Shown one piece after another: positions 1 through 8,277 of a stretch of 22,572 nt of DNA. Origin of the DNA: CAZWVA01 sp964636885 (GTDB lineage: Bacteria; Desulfobacterota_D; UBA1144; Nemesobacterales; CSP1-2). The position numbers were made by a program, and so were the translations under genes. Location of the stretch: positions 1 through 22,572 of the forward strand of contig CAZWVA010000046.1 in NCBI GenBank assembly GCA_964636885.1, read 5' to 3'. Under the pieces are notes generated by a model that was not told the DNA's origin, did not search any database, and worked only from the letters and a program-made list of their open reading frames with translations. Within the stretch, counting starts at the first letter, position 1. Each line of letters opens with the position of its first letter.

Positions 1-1262
1 TCTCTCTTTAGGTAGTCGCTCGGATCGAGCTCCAATATGCCCATGACCCTTCCAAAGCTCCTCAGCTCTTCAAGGGCCTCTTTGAGGGTTGGTGTCCATC
101 CGAATGAGTCGATAGATCTATTGATCGCCCTTACGAGCTCAAATAGGTTTCCTAGAGCATCTGCCGTATTAAAGTCGTCAGACATCGCCTCGACCCAGGT
201 TGCCTTGAACCTCCTTAGACCGTTTGATAGCTCTTGATCGTCTCCTTTGTTGTCTCTCCTCAAGTCCTCTGCCCGCTTTAATGTGATATAGAGCCTCTCT
301 AGCGCCGATTCGTTTTCGTCCATCGTCTTTTCTGAAAAATCGGCTGGGTTTTGATAGTGGTGGGAGAGGAAAAACAGCCTAATCGCCTCCTTGCTCCATC
401 TGGATAGGGCTTCTCTCACGTTGATTATGTTACCGATCGACTTTGACATCTTCTCACGGTTTATCTGAATGAGTCCGTTATGAACCCAGTATCTCACGAA
501 TTGGGTTCCCGTTGCGGCCTCGGACTGTGCTATCTCGTTCTCGTGGTGTGGGAATATGAGGTCCTTTCCCCCTCCGTGTATCTCAAAGCTACTCCCAAGG
601 TACTTCATGCTCATAGCGGAGCACTCTATATGCCATCCGGGACGTCCCCTCCCCCAGGGGCTTTCCCACCACGGCTCTTCGGGCTTTGCCCCCTTCCAGA
701 GGGCAAAGTCGAGCGGGTCCTCCTTTCTCTCGTTTATGTCGATCCTGACCCCGGCAAGCATCTCATCCGGGGTTCTCTTTGAGAGCTTTCCATACCCGGC
801 GAACCTCTTTATGGAAAAGAAAACGTCGTTTCCAGACCGGTATGCGTATCCCCTATCGATGATGGTTTTTATAAGCTCTATTATCTCCGGTATATGCTCC
901 GTAACCTTTGGCTGAAAGGTCGGGGTTTCGACCCCAAGGGATTTCATATCCTCTATGTATTCCTCCGTGTATATCCGCGCTACCTCTTCTGGAGGAATCC
1001 CGGTTTCCTTGGATTTATTTATTATCTTGTCGTCGATGTCCGTAAAATTCCTCACGTACGTTACCTCGTAGCCGAGCCTTTTTAAGAACCTCTGTATGAC
1101 GTCAAACGTTACGGCGGCTCTTGCGTGCCCAAGGTGCGCTGAGCTATAGACCGTGGGTCCGCATACGTACATCCTTATCCTTTTACCCTGAAATGGGATG
1201 AGCTCCTCTTTTTTCTGTGTAAGCGTGTTATAGACCTTTACTCTTCCTTTCACGTTTTCCAT
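1..1262 (-). CDS. cysS: Cysteinyl-tRNA synthetase, 3' end cut by window edge
   Basis: Charges tRNA-Cys with cysteine in the cytoplasm (class I aminoacyl-tRNA synthetase). I translated the reverse strand from the ATG at 1262-1260; it stays open to the window edge, giving about 420 residues, against roughly 460 for the E. coli enzyme, so the C-terminal part is missing only because the window ends. Visible signatures: the HIGH-type motif HLGH at residues 43-46, the zinc ligands Cys34, Cys214, His239 and Glu243 (in PHHENE), and KMSKS at 271-275. The family signature CGPTVYSSAHLGH is present. The gene lies 94 bp downstream of the SDR gene on the same strand and may be co-transcribed with it. The plus-strand ORFs over this stretch are shadows. 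Confidence 0.97.
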   Translation of the reverse strand, partial: MENVKGRVKVYNTLTQKKEELIPFQGKRIRMYVCGPTVYSSAHLGHARAAVTFDVIQRFLKRLGYEVTYVRNFTDIDDKIINKSKETGIPPEEVARIYTEEYIEDMKSLGVETPTFQPKVTEHIPEIIELIKTIIDRGYAYRSGNDVFFSIKRFAGYGKLSKRTPDEMLAGVRIDINERKEDPLDFALWKGAKPEEPWWESPWGRGRPGWHIECSAMSMKYLGSSFEIHGGGKDLIFPHHENEIAQSEAATGTQFVRYWVHNGLIQINREKMSKSIGNIINVREALSRWSKEAIRLFFLSHHYQNPADFSEKTMDENESALERLYITLKRAEDLRRDNKGDDQELSNGLRRFKATWVEAMSDDFNTADALGNLFELVRAINRSIDSFGWTPTLKEALEELRSFGRVMGILELDPSDYLKR

Positions 1263-1356
1263 CTACTCACCTTAGGTTTCCGCTCCGTGTTCTAACGCGA
1301 TCCGAATCTTAAACAGGCGATCAAACCGGGCGTTCTTCGCCTTTACAGGGGTTCTC

Positions 1357-2166
1357 TTAAATCAGGTCCTCTCCTCCGTCTACTCGGATGATGTTTCCCG
1401 TCATCCAATGGGTGCCCGGATGGCTAAGTGCCACTATGGCTTCTGCCACGTCCTTCGTGGTGGTGAGTCTCCCACTTGGGTTTACCCTGAGCGCGTTTTC
1501 AACGATGAGTTCGTTCCCAGGGATCTTACGTAGAGCTGGTGTGTCCGTAACACCTGCCTGTATGGCGTTTACCGTTATCCCGTGTGGTGCGAGCTCAACC
1601 GCAAGCTGTCTCACGTGGGATTCGAGTGCCGCCTTTGATGCGGATACGGGGCCGTATGTGGGCCAGACCCTGTGTCCCCCCGCGCTCGTCATGGCGAAGA
1701 TCCTTCCTCCTCTAACCATTAGTCTCCTGTGAAAGAGCTCCTGAGTCCAGTAAACGAGGCTGTGTGCCATAACATCGAGCGTCATATTCATGTTTGAATC
1801 GGTCACCATCTCCTTGGGAGAGGAACCTATATAGGGCTTTAGAGTCCCAAATGCAAGCGAGTGTAGGAGGATCCTTATCCCGGATGGGTCTCCGTTTTCT
1901 CTTAGGATCCCCTCTATCTGATCCAGCGTCTCCCTGCGTTTCTCCGGGTCTGCGGCGTTAATGTTGAAAAAAACGGCCTGCCTTCCCTTCTCCTTTATCT
2001 GGCTTACGATCCGCTCCGCGTTTTCCATCGTGGATCTTCTATCAAGGTGGATGCCGAATATATGCATCCCGGCGTCCGCAAGTCCGAGGCTTACGGCTTC
2101 GCCAAACCCACTTGACGCTCCGAGTATAAGAGCCCACTTGTCCTTTAGGCCATTATCTTGGCTCAA
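1357..2166 (-). CDS. SDR-family enoyl-[acyl-carrier-protein] reductase (FabL/FabI-like)
   Basis: A 269-residue short-chain dehydrogenase/reductase. The nucleotide-binding turn GASSGFG is at residues 16-22. The catalytic pair is Tyr171 and Lys178 with six residues between them (YGPVSASK), which is the Tyr-x6-Lys spacing of enoyl-ACP reductases rather than the Tyr-x3-Lys of ordinary SDRs. The segment LLHSLAFGTLKPY near residues 100-112 also resembles the HS-[IL]-AF signature of FabI/FabL. The likely role is NAD(P)H-dependent reduction of trans-2-enoyl-ACP, the last step of the fatty-acid elongation cycle. The C-terminal IRVDGGEDLI is the usual SDR ending. No other fatty-acid synthesis gene is nearby. 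FabL (enoyl reductase III) is the closest match by eye; a FabG-like ketoreductase is the main alternative, but the Tyr-Lys spacing argues against it. Confidence 0.8.
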   Translation of the reverse strand: MSQDNGLKDKWALILGASSGFGEAVSLGLADAGMHIFGIHLDRRSTMENAERIVSQIKEKGRQAVFFNINAADPEKRRETLDQIEGILRENGDPSGIRILLHSLAFGTLKPYIGSSPKEMVTDSNMNMTLDVMAHSLVYWTQELFHRRLMVRGGRIFAMTSAGGHRVWPTYGPVSASKAALESHVRQLAVELAPHGITVNAIQAGVTDTPALRKIPGNELIVENALRVNPSGRLTTTKDVAEAIVALSHPGTHWMTGNIIRVDGGEDLI

Positions 2167-2253
2167 AACCTTTCCTCCTTATATGTCCGTTTTTGTTATA
2201 GATGCGGAATCGAACACTAGAGATTCTACGCACTTTAGACCGAATTTCAAGGA

Positions 2254-2814
2254 TTAAGACCTACGGAACTCTACATTTGATTCGGCTGACTCCTGTCCAT
2301 ACCAGCAGGACAGAGCTACGGCAAAAACGAGGTCGTTATGAGTTTCTCCCTTGGTTGTTTGTGGGTTGTTTTTTGCACGAAAACTAAAAAGCCTTTTAAT
2401 GAAAACCCCGGCTAGAGACAGTTCTCGGTTCACCCTGAGGCGCTCGGTTATATATAAAAGCTGTAGATTAGAGATAAGCTCCTTTTTAGGCACAATATAG
2501 TGGTTTATGTCACTTAGGGTGCTTTCATCCTCTATCATACTTACCTCTACTAGGGTGGGATGCTCTCTTTTTAGTGCGTCGATTATGGGTCTTCCGCATT
2601 CCCTATCCACCACGAGACAGACCTTACCATTAATGTGGTTTCCGCACATTGACTCCAGGATTCGACCCACCCTGTCACCGCGTGAGGCCTCCTTAAATCG
2701 CTCAAGGTGTCTTATACTGTATCTCCTGTTTACCCTGTATTTCCCAAGTGCCTCTATCACGGCTAGGGCTATGTGATCCCTTTCTATGGCCAAGCCCGCA
2801 ATAAATTTGCCCAT
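2254..2814 (-). CDS. Stand-alone terminase-nuclease-like (RNase H fold) protein
   Basis: This 186-residue protein matches, in order, the landmarks of the C-terminal nuclease domain of phage large terminases: a first strand AGLAIERDHIALAVIE (residues 6-21), a second strand LVVDRECGRPIIDAL (67-81), the YIVPKKELISNLQLLY segment (106-121), and a final helix HNDLVFAVALSCW (159-171). Candidate metal-binding acids are Asp70 and Asp161. At the first catalytic position, usually Asp in this family, the sequence has Ala9, though Asp13 or Glu11 is close by. There is no ATPase domain and no prophage context. A ribosome-binding site GAGG lies about nine bases before the ATG. It is transcribed divergently from the methyltransferase gene. 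The fold assignment is by motif pattern; the function is unknown. Confidence 0.6.
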   Translation of the reverse strand: MGKFIAGLAIERDHIALAVIEALGKYRVNRRYSIRHLERFKEASRGDRVGRILESMCGNHINGKVCLVVDRECGRPIIDALKREHPTLVEVSMIEDESTLSDINHYIVPKKELISNLQLLYITERLRVNRELSLAGVFIKRLFSFRAKNNPQTTKGETHNDLVFAVALSCWYGQESAESNVEFRRS

Positions 2815-2929
2815 ATCGTTTTACCTCGATTCCCTGAGTATTACGGCCATTAAATATAGACGGTATTTTAGGGATCTAAAAGACAGACCTCTTTCTTGAC
2901 AAGGAGATGGGAGTCGTAGAAATTATAGT

Positions 2930-3421
2930 ATGGGTGTATATAGCGTTTTTCAATTTGACTCTGTTTTGGGGACCGTCTCTGTTATAAGTACCCCTGGAGG
3001 AGTATCAAGGGTTATAATGGGAAGAGAGGTGTTTAAGGGGTATCTAAGCGCCCTTGGTGGGGCCAAACTTATTAGGGGTGGTGAGGCGGAGAGGTCGGCA
3101 ATGGAGATACGGCTCTATCTTGAGGGCAAGATAAGGGGATTTCGATCGAGACTGGATTTATCCTCAGGGACCCCGTTTCAGATCTCCGTCTGGAAGGAGC
3201 TTTTAAAGATCCCTTATGGCGAGGTTAGAACCTACGGCGAGATAGCAAAGGGGATCGGTAATCCCAAGGCGGCAAGGGCGGTGGGTCAGGCGGTTGGTGC
3301 AAACCCCATTCCCATAATCATCCCGTGTCATAGGGTCGTTGCAACAGACGGCTTGGGAGGCTATTCATGCGGGATAGAGATTAAAAAGGCGCTTCTTAGA
3401 AGAGAAGGGGTAATACAGTAG
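2930..3421 (+). CDS. ogt: Methylated-DNA--[protein]-cysteine S-methyltransferase (Ogt/MGMT)
   Basis: This suicide repair protein removes alkyl groups from O6-alkylguanine in DNA, transferring them to an active cysteine. The 163-residue product has the diagnostic IPCHRVV motif with Cys133 as acceptor. The preceding segment FQISVWKELLKIPYGEVRTYGEIA (in the 80s to about 106) is the winged DNA-binding region, and AARAVGQAVGANP (114-126) carries the arginine finger Arg116. The N-terminal domain is short, as in Ogt-type rather than Ada-type proteins. ATG at 2930 is the only usable start: an in-frame stop lies at 2897, and no good ribosome-binding site sits at normal spacing. It heads a tight plus-strand run; pgpA starts on the base after its stop codon. 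Confidence 0.93.
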   Translation: MGVYSVFQFDSVLGTVSVISTPGGVSRVIMGREVFKGYLSALGGAKLIRGGEAERSAMEIRLYLEGKIRGFRSRLDLSSGTPFQISVWKELLKIPYGEVRTYGEIAKGIGNPKAARAVGQAVGANPIPIIIPCHRVVATDGLGGYSCGIEIKKALLRREGVIQ

Positions 3422-3874
3422 GTGAGGGTATGGATCGTTCGGTTCCTCTCTACCTTCTTCTATCTTGGGTACTCTCCGATAGCACCGGGCACGGTGGGGA
3501 CCCTGGGAGGGATGGCTCTATTTTATCTGGTTTCTCATCTTTCCCTTCCGGTCTATTCTTTGTTTCTCCTAGGGTTTATAATTGTTTCTATACTGGTTTC
3601 GGGAGAGGCCTCTAGTGCATTTAGGGAAGCCGATCCGAGGCAGGTGGTGGTCGATGAGGTCTGCGGCTATTTGGTAACGATGCTTCTCGTTCCGCCTAGT
3701 TTTATAAACGTGGTTCTTGGTTTCTTCCTCTTCAGGTTTTTTGACGTTCTAAAGCCTCCTCCTGTTGGAAAAGTGGAGTGCCTACCCAACGGATTCGGAA
3801 TCGTGGCGGACGATATTCTTGCAGGGGTTTACTCGAATCTCGTTCTCCAGTTTATTACGAGGGCGGTTGAGTGA
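3422..3874 (+). CDS. pgpA: Phosphatidylglycerophosphatase A
   Basis: This integral membrane enzyme dephosphorylates phosphatidylglycerophosphate to phosphatidylglycerol. The 150-residue protein shows the PgpA signatures: SPIAPGTVGTLGG at residues 18-30, the acidic VVVDEVCGY with Asp78 and Glu79, and the late DDILAGVYSN. Several hydrophobic stretches (about 32-60, 83-105 and the C-terminal region) are consistent with membrane segments. The start is GTG, directly abutting the methyltransferase stop. Its own stop overlaps the cinA start in a GTGA arrangement, so translational coupling is likely. pgpA beside cinA and recA is a common bacterial arrangement. Confidence 0.93.
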   Translation: MRVWIVRFLSTFFYLGYSPIAPGTVGTLGGMALFYLVSHLSLPVYSLFLLGFIIVSILVSGEASSAFREADPRQVVVDEVCGYLVTMLLVPPSFINVVLGFFLFRFFDVLKPPPVGKVECLPNGFGIVADDILAGVYSNLVLQFITRAVE

Positions 3875-5118
3875 GGATGAGAATAGAGATAATAACGACA
3901 GGCGATGAGATAATGAGCGGTACGACGCTTGATACGAATTTTAACTGGGCGGCCGGTAGACTAACGGGTCTGGGTTTCGATCTTAGATTTCATACGAGTG
4001 TGGGAGACGACGAAGAGACGATAATAGAGGCGATGAGAACGGCCAGGAGGAGGTCTCAGGCCGTTATCATTTCTGGTGGCCTTGGCCCCACACCGGATGA
4101 TCTAACGGCTTCTGCGGCCTCACGGTTCTTTGGCGTTCCACTTGAGCTCGATGAAGAGGCGCTCGGCATGATGAAAAAGAGGTTTGAGGAGCGTGGATAC
4201 GGGTTCTTGGAGATAAACGAGAAGCAGGCCTATATACCGCGGGGGGCAAGGATACTCAAGAACCTCTGGGGTACCGCTCCCGGATTCCAATACGAAACCA
4301 AGGGGGTGGTGTTTTTCTTCCTCCCCGGGGTTCCAAAGGAGTTTAGGGAGATGATAGATGTGTACGTGATCCCTGAATTGGAAAGGAGGGACACGGGGAG
4401 AAGAATATACGAAAGTAGGCTCATAAGAACATTCGGTCTCAGGGAGTCAGAGGTTGCGGAGAGGCTTAAGGGAATCGAAAGGAATGGGATAAGAATAGGG
4501 TATAGGGCCCACTTCCCAGAGGTTCACCTAAGGGTCTCTGCCTACGGAGATACGGAGGAAGAGGCTAGAGGGCTCGTATCGGAGGCTCTAGAGGGGATTA
4601 AATCGAGGCTCGGTGAGTGTGTGTTTTCGACAGAAGGGGAGACCCTAGAAGAGGTAGTTGGAAGGCTCCTCTCTCAAAAGGGGCTAACCATTGCTGTTGC
4701 CGAGTCGTGCACAGGGGGGCTTATCGCCCATAGGATAACAAACGTTCCAGGAAGCTCGGACTACTTTGAAAGGGGTATCGTCTCGTACAGCAACGAATCC
4801 AAGGTTGGGGTTCTCGGTGTACCGAGGGGGCTAATAGAATCGTTTGGAGCCGTAAGCAGGGAGGTAGTTGAGGCGATGGCCGAGGGGGTGAGGAGGCTTG
4901 CCAATACGGATATTGGCATCGGTGTATCTGGCATTGCGGGGCCGGGTGGGGGCACTCCTCTAAAACCTGTTGGGACCGTTTTTATAGGCATCTCCCATAG
5001 GGAAAAAGGCACGGCTTCGAGGCAATACCGTTTTTATGGCACGAGGGAGGAGATAAAGCTTATGACCTCTCAGGTTGCCCTTGATTGGATTAGAAAATTC
5101 GTTTTAAATGAGGTATAA
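3871..5118 (+). CDS. cinA: CinA: molybdopterin-binding-like domain plus NMN deamidase domain
   Basis: A two-domain protein of 415 residues, the usual CinA length. The N-terminal domain (about 1-170) is MoCF-like: IEIITTGDEIMSGTTLDTN at the start and ISGGLGPTPDDLT around residue 70. The C-terminal PncC domain (about 262-410) has VAESCTGGLIAHRIT, with Ser279 the expected catalytic serine, and SGIAGPGGGTPLKPVGTVF. The family cleaves ADP-ribose-type pyrophosphates (N-terminal) and deamidates nicotinamide mononucleotide (C-terminal). The GTG at 3871 overlaps the pgpA stop. An ATG two codons later (3877) fits the family N-terminus MRIEIITTGDE equally well, so the exact start is undecided. recA follows after 21 bases, a pairing seen in many bacteria. 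Confidence 0.94.
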   Translation: MRMRIEIITTGDEIMSGTTLDTNFNWAAGRLTGLGFDLRFHTSVGDDEETIIEAMRTARRRSQAVIISGGLGPTPDDLTASAASRFFGVPLELDEEALGMMKKRFEERGYGFLEINEKQAYIPRGARILKNLWGTAPGFQYETKGVVFFFLPGVPKEFREMIDVYVIPELERRDTGRRIYESRLIRTFGLRESEVAERLKGIERNGIRIGYRAHFPEVHLRVSAYGDTEEEARGLVSEALEGIKSRLGECVFSTEGETLEEVVGRLLSQKGLTIAVAESCTGGLIAHRITNVPGSSDYFERGIVSYSNESKVGVLGVPRGLIESFGAVSREVVEAMAEGVRRLANTDIGIGVSGIAGPGGGTPLKPVGTVFIGISHREKGTASRQYRFYGTREEIKLMTSQVALDWIRKFVLNEV

Positions 5119-5139
5119 TCAAGACGAAAAGGGGAAGGA

Positions 5140-6171
5140 ATGTCATCTAAGGATCCAGCCAGTAAGGAAAAGGCCATAGACCTTGCCATCTCATCTATAG
5201 AGAAGCAGTTTGGCAAGGGTGCGATCATGCGTATGGGGGCCGAGACATCGGTTCCTGAGATCTCGGTGATCTCCACGGGTTCTATAGGATTGGATATGGC
5301 TCTCGGTGTTGGAGGGCTGCCGAGGGGAAGGATCATAGAGATCTTCGGCCCTGAGTCCTCGGGGAAAACGACACTCGCCCTTCACGCTATAGCCGAGTCG
5401 CAAAGGCTGGGTGGAATAGCCGCATTCGTTGACGCCGAGCATGCGCTTGACCCAAACTACGCTAAGGGACTCGGTGTGAAGATCGAGGACCTCCTTATAT
5501 CGCAACCCGATTTCGGTGAGCAGGCCCTTGAGATAGTAGATACGCTTGTAAGGAGCGGTGCGGTAGACGTTATAGTTCTAGATTCGGTTGCGGCGCTTAC
5601 CCCAAGGGCGGAAATAGAGGGTGAGATGGGCGATGCACACGTCGGCCTTCAGGCGAGGCTCATGTCTCAGGCCCTGAGAAAGATCACGGCAAACGTCAGC
5701 AGGTCTAGGGCGATCGTGATCTTCGTGAACCAGACGCGAATGAAGATAGGCGTTCCAGCCTATACGAATCCCGAAACCACAACCGGAGGAACGGCTCTAA
5801 AGTTCTATGCCTCCGTGAGGATAGACATAAGGAGAATCGGTTCCATAAAGGACGGAGACGAGGTTTCGGGGAACAGGGTGAGGGCAAAGGTCGTAAAGAA
5901 CAAGGTGGCTCCTCCTTTTAGAGAGGCCGAGTTCGATATCATCTTTGGTAGCGGAATATCACAGGAAGGCGAGCTGATAGACCTCGGATCTAAATTTAAG
6001 GTATTGGAAAAGAGCGGAACCTGGTTCTCGTATAATGGGGAGAGGCTCGGTCAGGGAAGGGAGAACGTAAGGGTTTTTCTTAAAGAGCATCCAGAGATCA
6101 TGGAAAGGATAAAAGAGGAGATCTTTTCCAAGTCCCGTGCTGTAAAGGAGATTAGACCCGAGGAGGATTAG
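5140..6171 (+). CDS. recA: Recombinase RecA
   Basis: ATP-dependent strand-exchange protein and activator of the SOS response. At 343 residues it is normal length. Visible features are the Walker A motif GPESSGKT (70-77), the segment AFVDAEHALDPNYAKGLGV, the Walker B strand VDVIVLDSVAALTPRAEIEG, loop 1 with MGDAHVGLQARLMSQALRK, and the loop 2 region INQ-type sequence FVNQTRMKIGV followed by NPETTTGGTALKFYASVR. A ribosome-binding site (GGGGAAGGA) precedes the ATG. I saw no LexA box of the CTGT-N8-ACAG or GAAC-N4-GTTC types upstream, so SOS control is not evident. pilT begins on the base after the recA stop. Confidence 0.99.
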   Translation: MSSKDPASKEKAIDLAISSIEKQFGKGAIMRMGAETSVPEISVISTGSIGLDMALGVGGLPRGRIIEIFGPESSGKTTLALHAIAESQRLGGIAAFVDAEHALDPNYAKGLGVKIEDLLISQPDFGEQALEIVDTLVRSGAVDVIVLDSVAALTPRAEIEGEMGDAHVGLQARLMSQALRKITANVSRSRAIVIFVNQTRMKIGVPAYTNPETTTGGTALKFYASVRIDIRRIGSIKDGDEVSGNRVRAKVVKNKVAPPFREAEFDIIFGSGISQEGELIDLGSKFKVLEKSGTWFSYNGERLGQGRENVRVFLKEHPEIMERIKEEIFSKSRAVKEIRPEED

Positions 6172-7332
6172 ATGGCCGATATAAACATAGATGAGCTTCT
6201 AAAGTGGGCTCTCAAGCAAGGGGCCTCGGATATACACCTAAAGACCGGTAGCAACCCTGTTCTTAGGGTGAATGGAAAACTGACCTTCGTGAAGGAGGCC
6301 CCCCGCCTCTCAAACGAGGACATCAAGAAAATGGCCTTCTCCATGATGAACCAGTGGCAAAGGGAGAAGTTTGAAAAGTCCTACGAGATGGACCTTGCCT
6401 ACGGTATCTCCGGGGTTTCTCGCTTCAGGGTCAACGTCTTTCAGCAGCGTGGAACCCTCTCTATGGCCATAAGGGCGATTCCATATGACATAATGTCTTT
6501 CCATTCCCTCAACCTTCCTCCCGTCCTAGAGAAGATCGCCCAGGAGGAGCGCGGTTTAGTGATCGTTACCGGTACCACCGGAAGCGGTAAATCCACTACA
6601 CTCGCTTCCCTAATAGATTACATAAATTCGACTAGGGCAAGGCATATAATCACCATAGAGGATCCCATCGAGTATACCCATCAAGATAAAAAGAGCTACA
6701 TAAATCAGCGCGAGGTAGGTATAGATACCCTTTCTTTTGCGAATGCCCTGAGGGCGGCCTTGAGGGAGGACCCGGATGTTATATTGGTTGGCGAGATGCG
6801 GGACCTTGAGAGCATCGAAATGGCACTAGCCGCTGCCGAAACGGGTCATCTGGTTCTTACAACTCTACACACTCTAGATGCGCAGGAAACGATAAATAGG
6901 ATACTCGCTGTATTCCCATCCCATCAGCAGAATCAGATCCGTTATCAACTCTCTCAGGTGCTAAAGGCCATAATCTCACAGCGCCTAATGCCCAAAGCGG
7001 ATGGAAAGGGGAGGGTACCGGCTGTCGAGGTATTAATAGCTACCGCTAGGGTCAAGGACCTGATAGCCGATCCTTTGAAGACAAAGGAGATTAGAACCGC
7101 AATTGAAGAGGGGCACCTACACTACGGGATGCAGACATTCGATCAGTGTCTTTACAATCTCTATAAGAGCGGGTTAATCACCTACGATGAGGCGATGAGG
7201 CAGGCTACAAACAAAGACGACCTCGCCCTCAGGATCAAGGGTATTACCTCTGGGTCGGCCTCATTGGCAAGGGAACAGATCGAGGTTGAAAAACCCAGAT
7301 ACGAGGGGAGCCTGAAGGTAGAGAAAATCTAG
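6172..7332 (+). CDS. pilT: Type IV pilus retraction ATPase PilT
   Basis: A hexameric secretion-superfamily ATPase that depolymerises type IV pili at the inner membrane, driving twitching motility and DNA uptake. The 386-residue protein has the N-terminal PAS-like region beginning DELLKWALKQGASDIHLK, Walker A GTTGSGKS (134-141), the Asp box IITIEDPIEYTH, the Walker B region VILVGEMRDLESIEMALAAAETGH and the His box TTLHT. The sequence LVGEMRDLESI is the PilT hallmark, separating it from PilB. The ribosome-binding site GAGGAGG is inside the end of recA. No other pilus gene is in the window. The C-terminal tail after about residue 350 is unlike the core and poorly conserved. Confidence 0.96.
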   Translation: MADINIDELLKWALKQGASDIHLKTGSNPVLRVNGKLTFVKEAPRLSNEDIKKMAFSMMNQWQREKFEKSYEMDLAYGISGVSRFRVNVFQQRGTLSMAIRAIPYDIMSFHSLNLPPVLEKIAQEERGLVIVTGTTGSGKSTTLASLIDYINSTRARHIITIEDPIEYTHQDKKSYINQREVGIDTLSFANALRAALREDPDVILVGEMRDLESIEMALAAAETGHLVLTTLHTLDAQETINRILAVFPSHQQNQIRYQLSQVLKAIISQRLMPKADGKGRVPAVEVLIATARVKDLIADPLKTKEIRTAIEEGHLHYGMQTFDQCLYNLYKSGLITYDEAMRQATNKDDLALRIKGITSGSASLAREQIEVEKPRYEGSLKVEKI

Positions 7333-7348
7333 TGTACGGTATTAAGAC

Positions 7349-8032
7349 ATGAGAGTATTGGGAATCGAGACCTCTACCTACTCGGGGAGCGTGGCAATAG
7401 TTGACGATGACAGGGTTCTCGGTGAGGTGTTTTTTAATAACGGCCCTCTCCACTCTGAGAGACTCCTCCCGGCGATTGAGTGGCTTTTAGCTGGAATCGG
7501 AGTCGACAAAAAGGAGATCGAGGGGATCGCGGTATCCGTGGGTCCTGGCTCCTTTACCGCATTGAGGATCGGGATCGCCACGGCAAAAGGACTCGCTTTT
7601 TCCCTTGGAGTTCCAATTGTGGGCGTTTCCTCCCTAGAGATTCTCGCTTCTGGTTTACCTTTTACGCCCTTTACTATATGTTCTATAATAGATGCGAGAA
7701 AAGGGGAGGTTTTTGCGGCCTTCTTCGGTTATTCGAGCGGCAGGTTGGAAAGAATAGGCAATGAGATGCTCATCCCGCCTGCGGTTCTTATCGAGATGAT
7801 TAGGGAAAAGACCGTCTTTATCGGTGATGGGGCCATTTTGTATATGGATATTCTGAAGTCTGCTCTGGGGGAGCTTTCGCTCTTTTGCCCTCTAAGCTTT
7901 AATTTTCCAAAGGCCTCAAACTGTGCCCTTTTGGGTATCCAAAAGCTAAGGGAAGGCCTTCAGGATGATCTATTGGCCCTCGTACCGCGGTATTTAAGAG
8001 GGGCGGATGCTGAAATTCTAAAAGAGAGGTGA
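7349..8032 (+). CDS. tsaB: tRNA threonylcarbamoyladenosine biosynthesis protein TsaB
   Basis: TsaB forms a complex with TsaD and TsaE that transfers the threonylcarbamoyl group to A37 of ANN-decoding tRNAs. The 227-residue protein starts MRVLGIETSTYSGSVAIVD, the typical ASKHA-fold phosphate-1 strand, followed by HSERLLPAIEWLL and the highly characteristic VSVGPGSFTALRIGIATAKGLA. The segment CSIIDARKGEVFAAFF also matches. It is itself catalytically inactive in known systems and acts as a scaffold for TsaD. There are 16 bases after pilT and no strong ribosome-binding site before the ATG. The stop lies one base before the next start. Confidence 0.95.
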   Translation: MRVLGIETSTYSGSVAIVDDDRVLGEVFFNNGPLHSERLLPAIEWLLAGIGVDKKEIEGIAVSVGPGSFTALRIGIATAKGLAFSLGVPIVGVSSLEILASGLPFTPFTICSIIDARKGEVFAAFFGYSSGRLERIGNEMLIPPAVLIEMIREKTVFIGDGAILYMDILKSALGELSLFCPLSFNFPKASNCALLGIQKLREGLQDDLLALVPRYLRGADAEILKER

Positions 8033-8033
8033 C

Positions 8034-8258
8034 ATGATGAAGGAGTCGGAGATAATAGAAACCCTCCTTGAGGGCGATGAGGAATTCAAAAGACTCTATC
8101 TTGAACATAGAAAATTGGATGGTATGGTAAAAGACCTTGAACAGAAGGGCTCCCTCTCGCTCGACGAGGAACTGGAGATTAAAAGACTCAAGAAGATCAA
8201 ACTCTCCCTTAAGGATGAGATGGAGAGAAGGATAAGAAAACTGAGAGGGAGTTCATAA
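8034..8258 (+). CDS. Small coiled-coil protein, DUF465/YdcH-like
   Basis: A 74-residue, strongly charged, helical protein with no hydrophobic segment. The pattern FKRLYLEHRKLDGMVKDLEQ followed by EELEIKRLKKIKLSLKDEME resembles DUF465 (YdcH/SlyX-like) proteins, which commonly show an EHxxLdxxI helix and a KKxKLxLKDE helix forming a helical hairpin. The function of the family is not known. It is one base downstream of tsaB, with two adjacent ATG codons at 8034 and 8037, and 19 bases upstream of ilvB, so it belongs to the same run of genes. Confidence 0.8.
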   Translation: MMKESEIIETLLEGDEEFKRLYLEHRKLDGMVKDLEQKGSLSLDEELEIKRLKKIKLSLKDEMERRIRKLRGSS

Positions 8259-8277
8259 AACCTGGGGGTAAACCGAT

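Noticed and set aside
480..1085. Plus-strand open frames of 63-119 residues at 480-782, 556-915 and 894-1085.
   Set aside because: They lie opposite cysS, which is open across the whole stretch with all catalytic motifs; the plus frames show no family resemblance or ribosome-binding sites.
2896..2929. TTGACA and TATAGT before the methyltransferase gene as a promoter.
   Set aside because: The spacing is 22 bases and the -10 would place the transcript start downstream of the ATG.
5091..5119. TATAAT at the cinA stop codon as a separate recA promoter, with a LexA box.
   Set aside because: The only -35 candidates (TAGAAA/TTAGAA) are poor, and no LexA-type inverted repeat is visible. Possible but unsupported.
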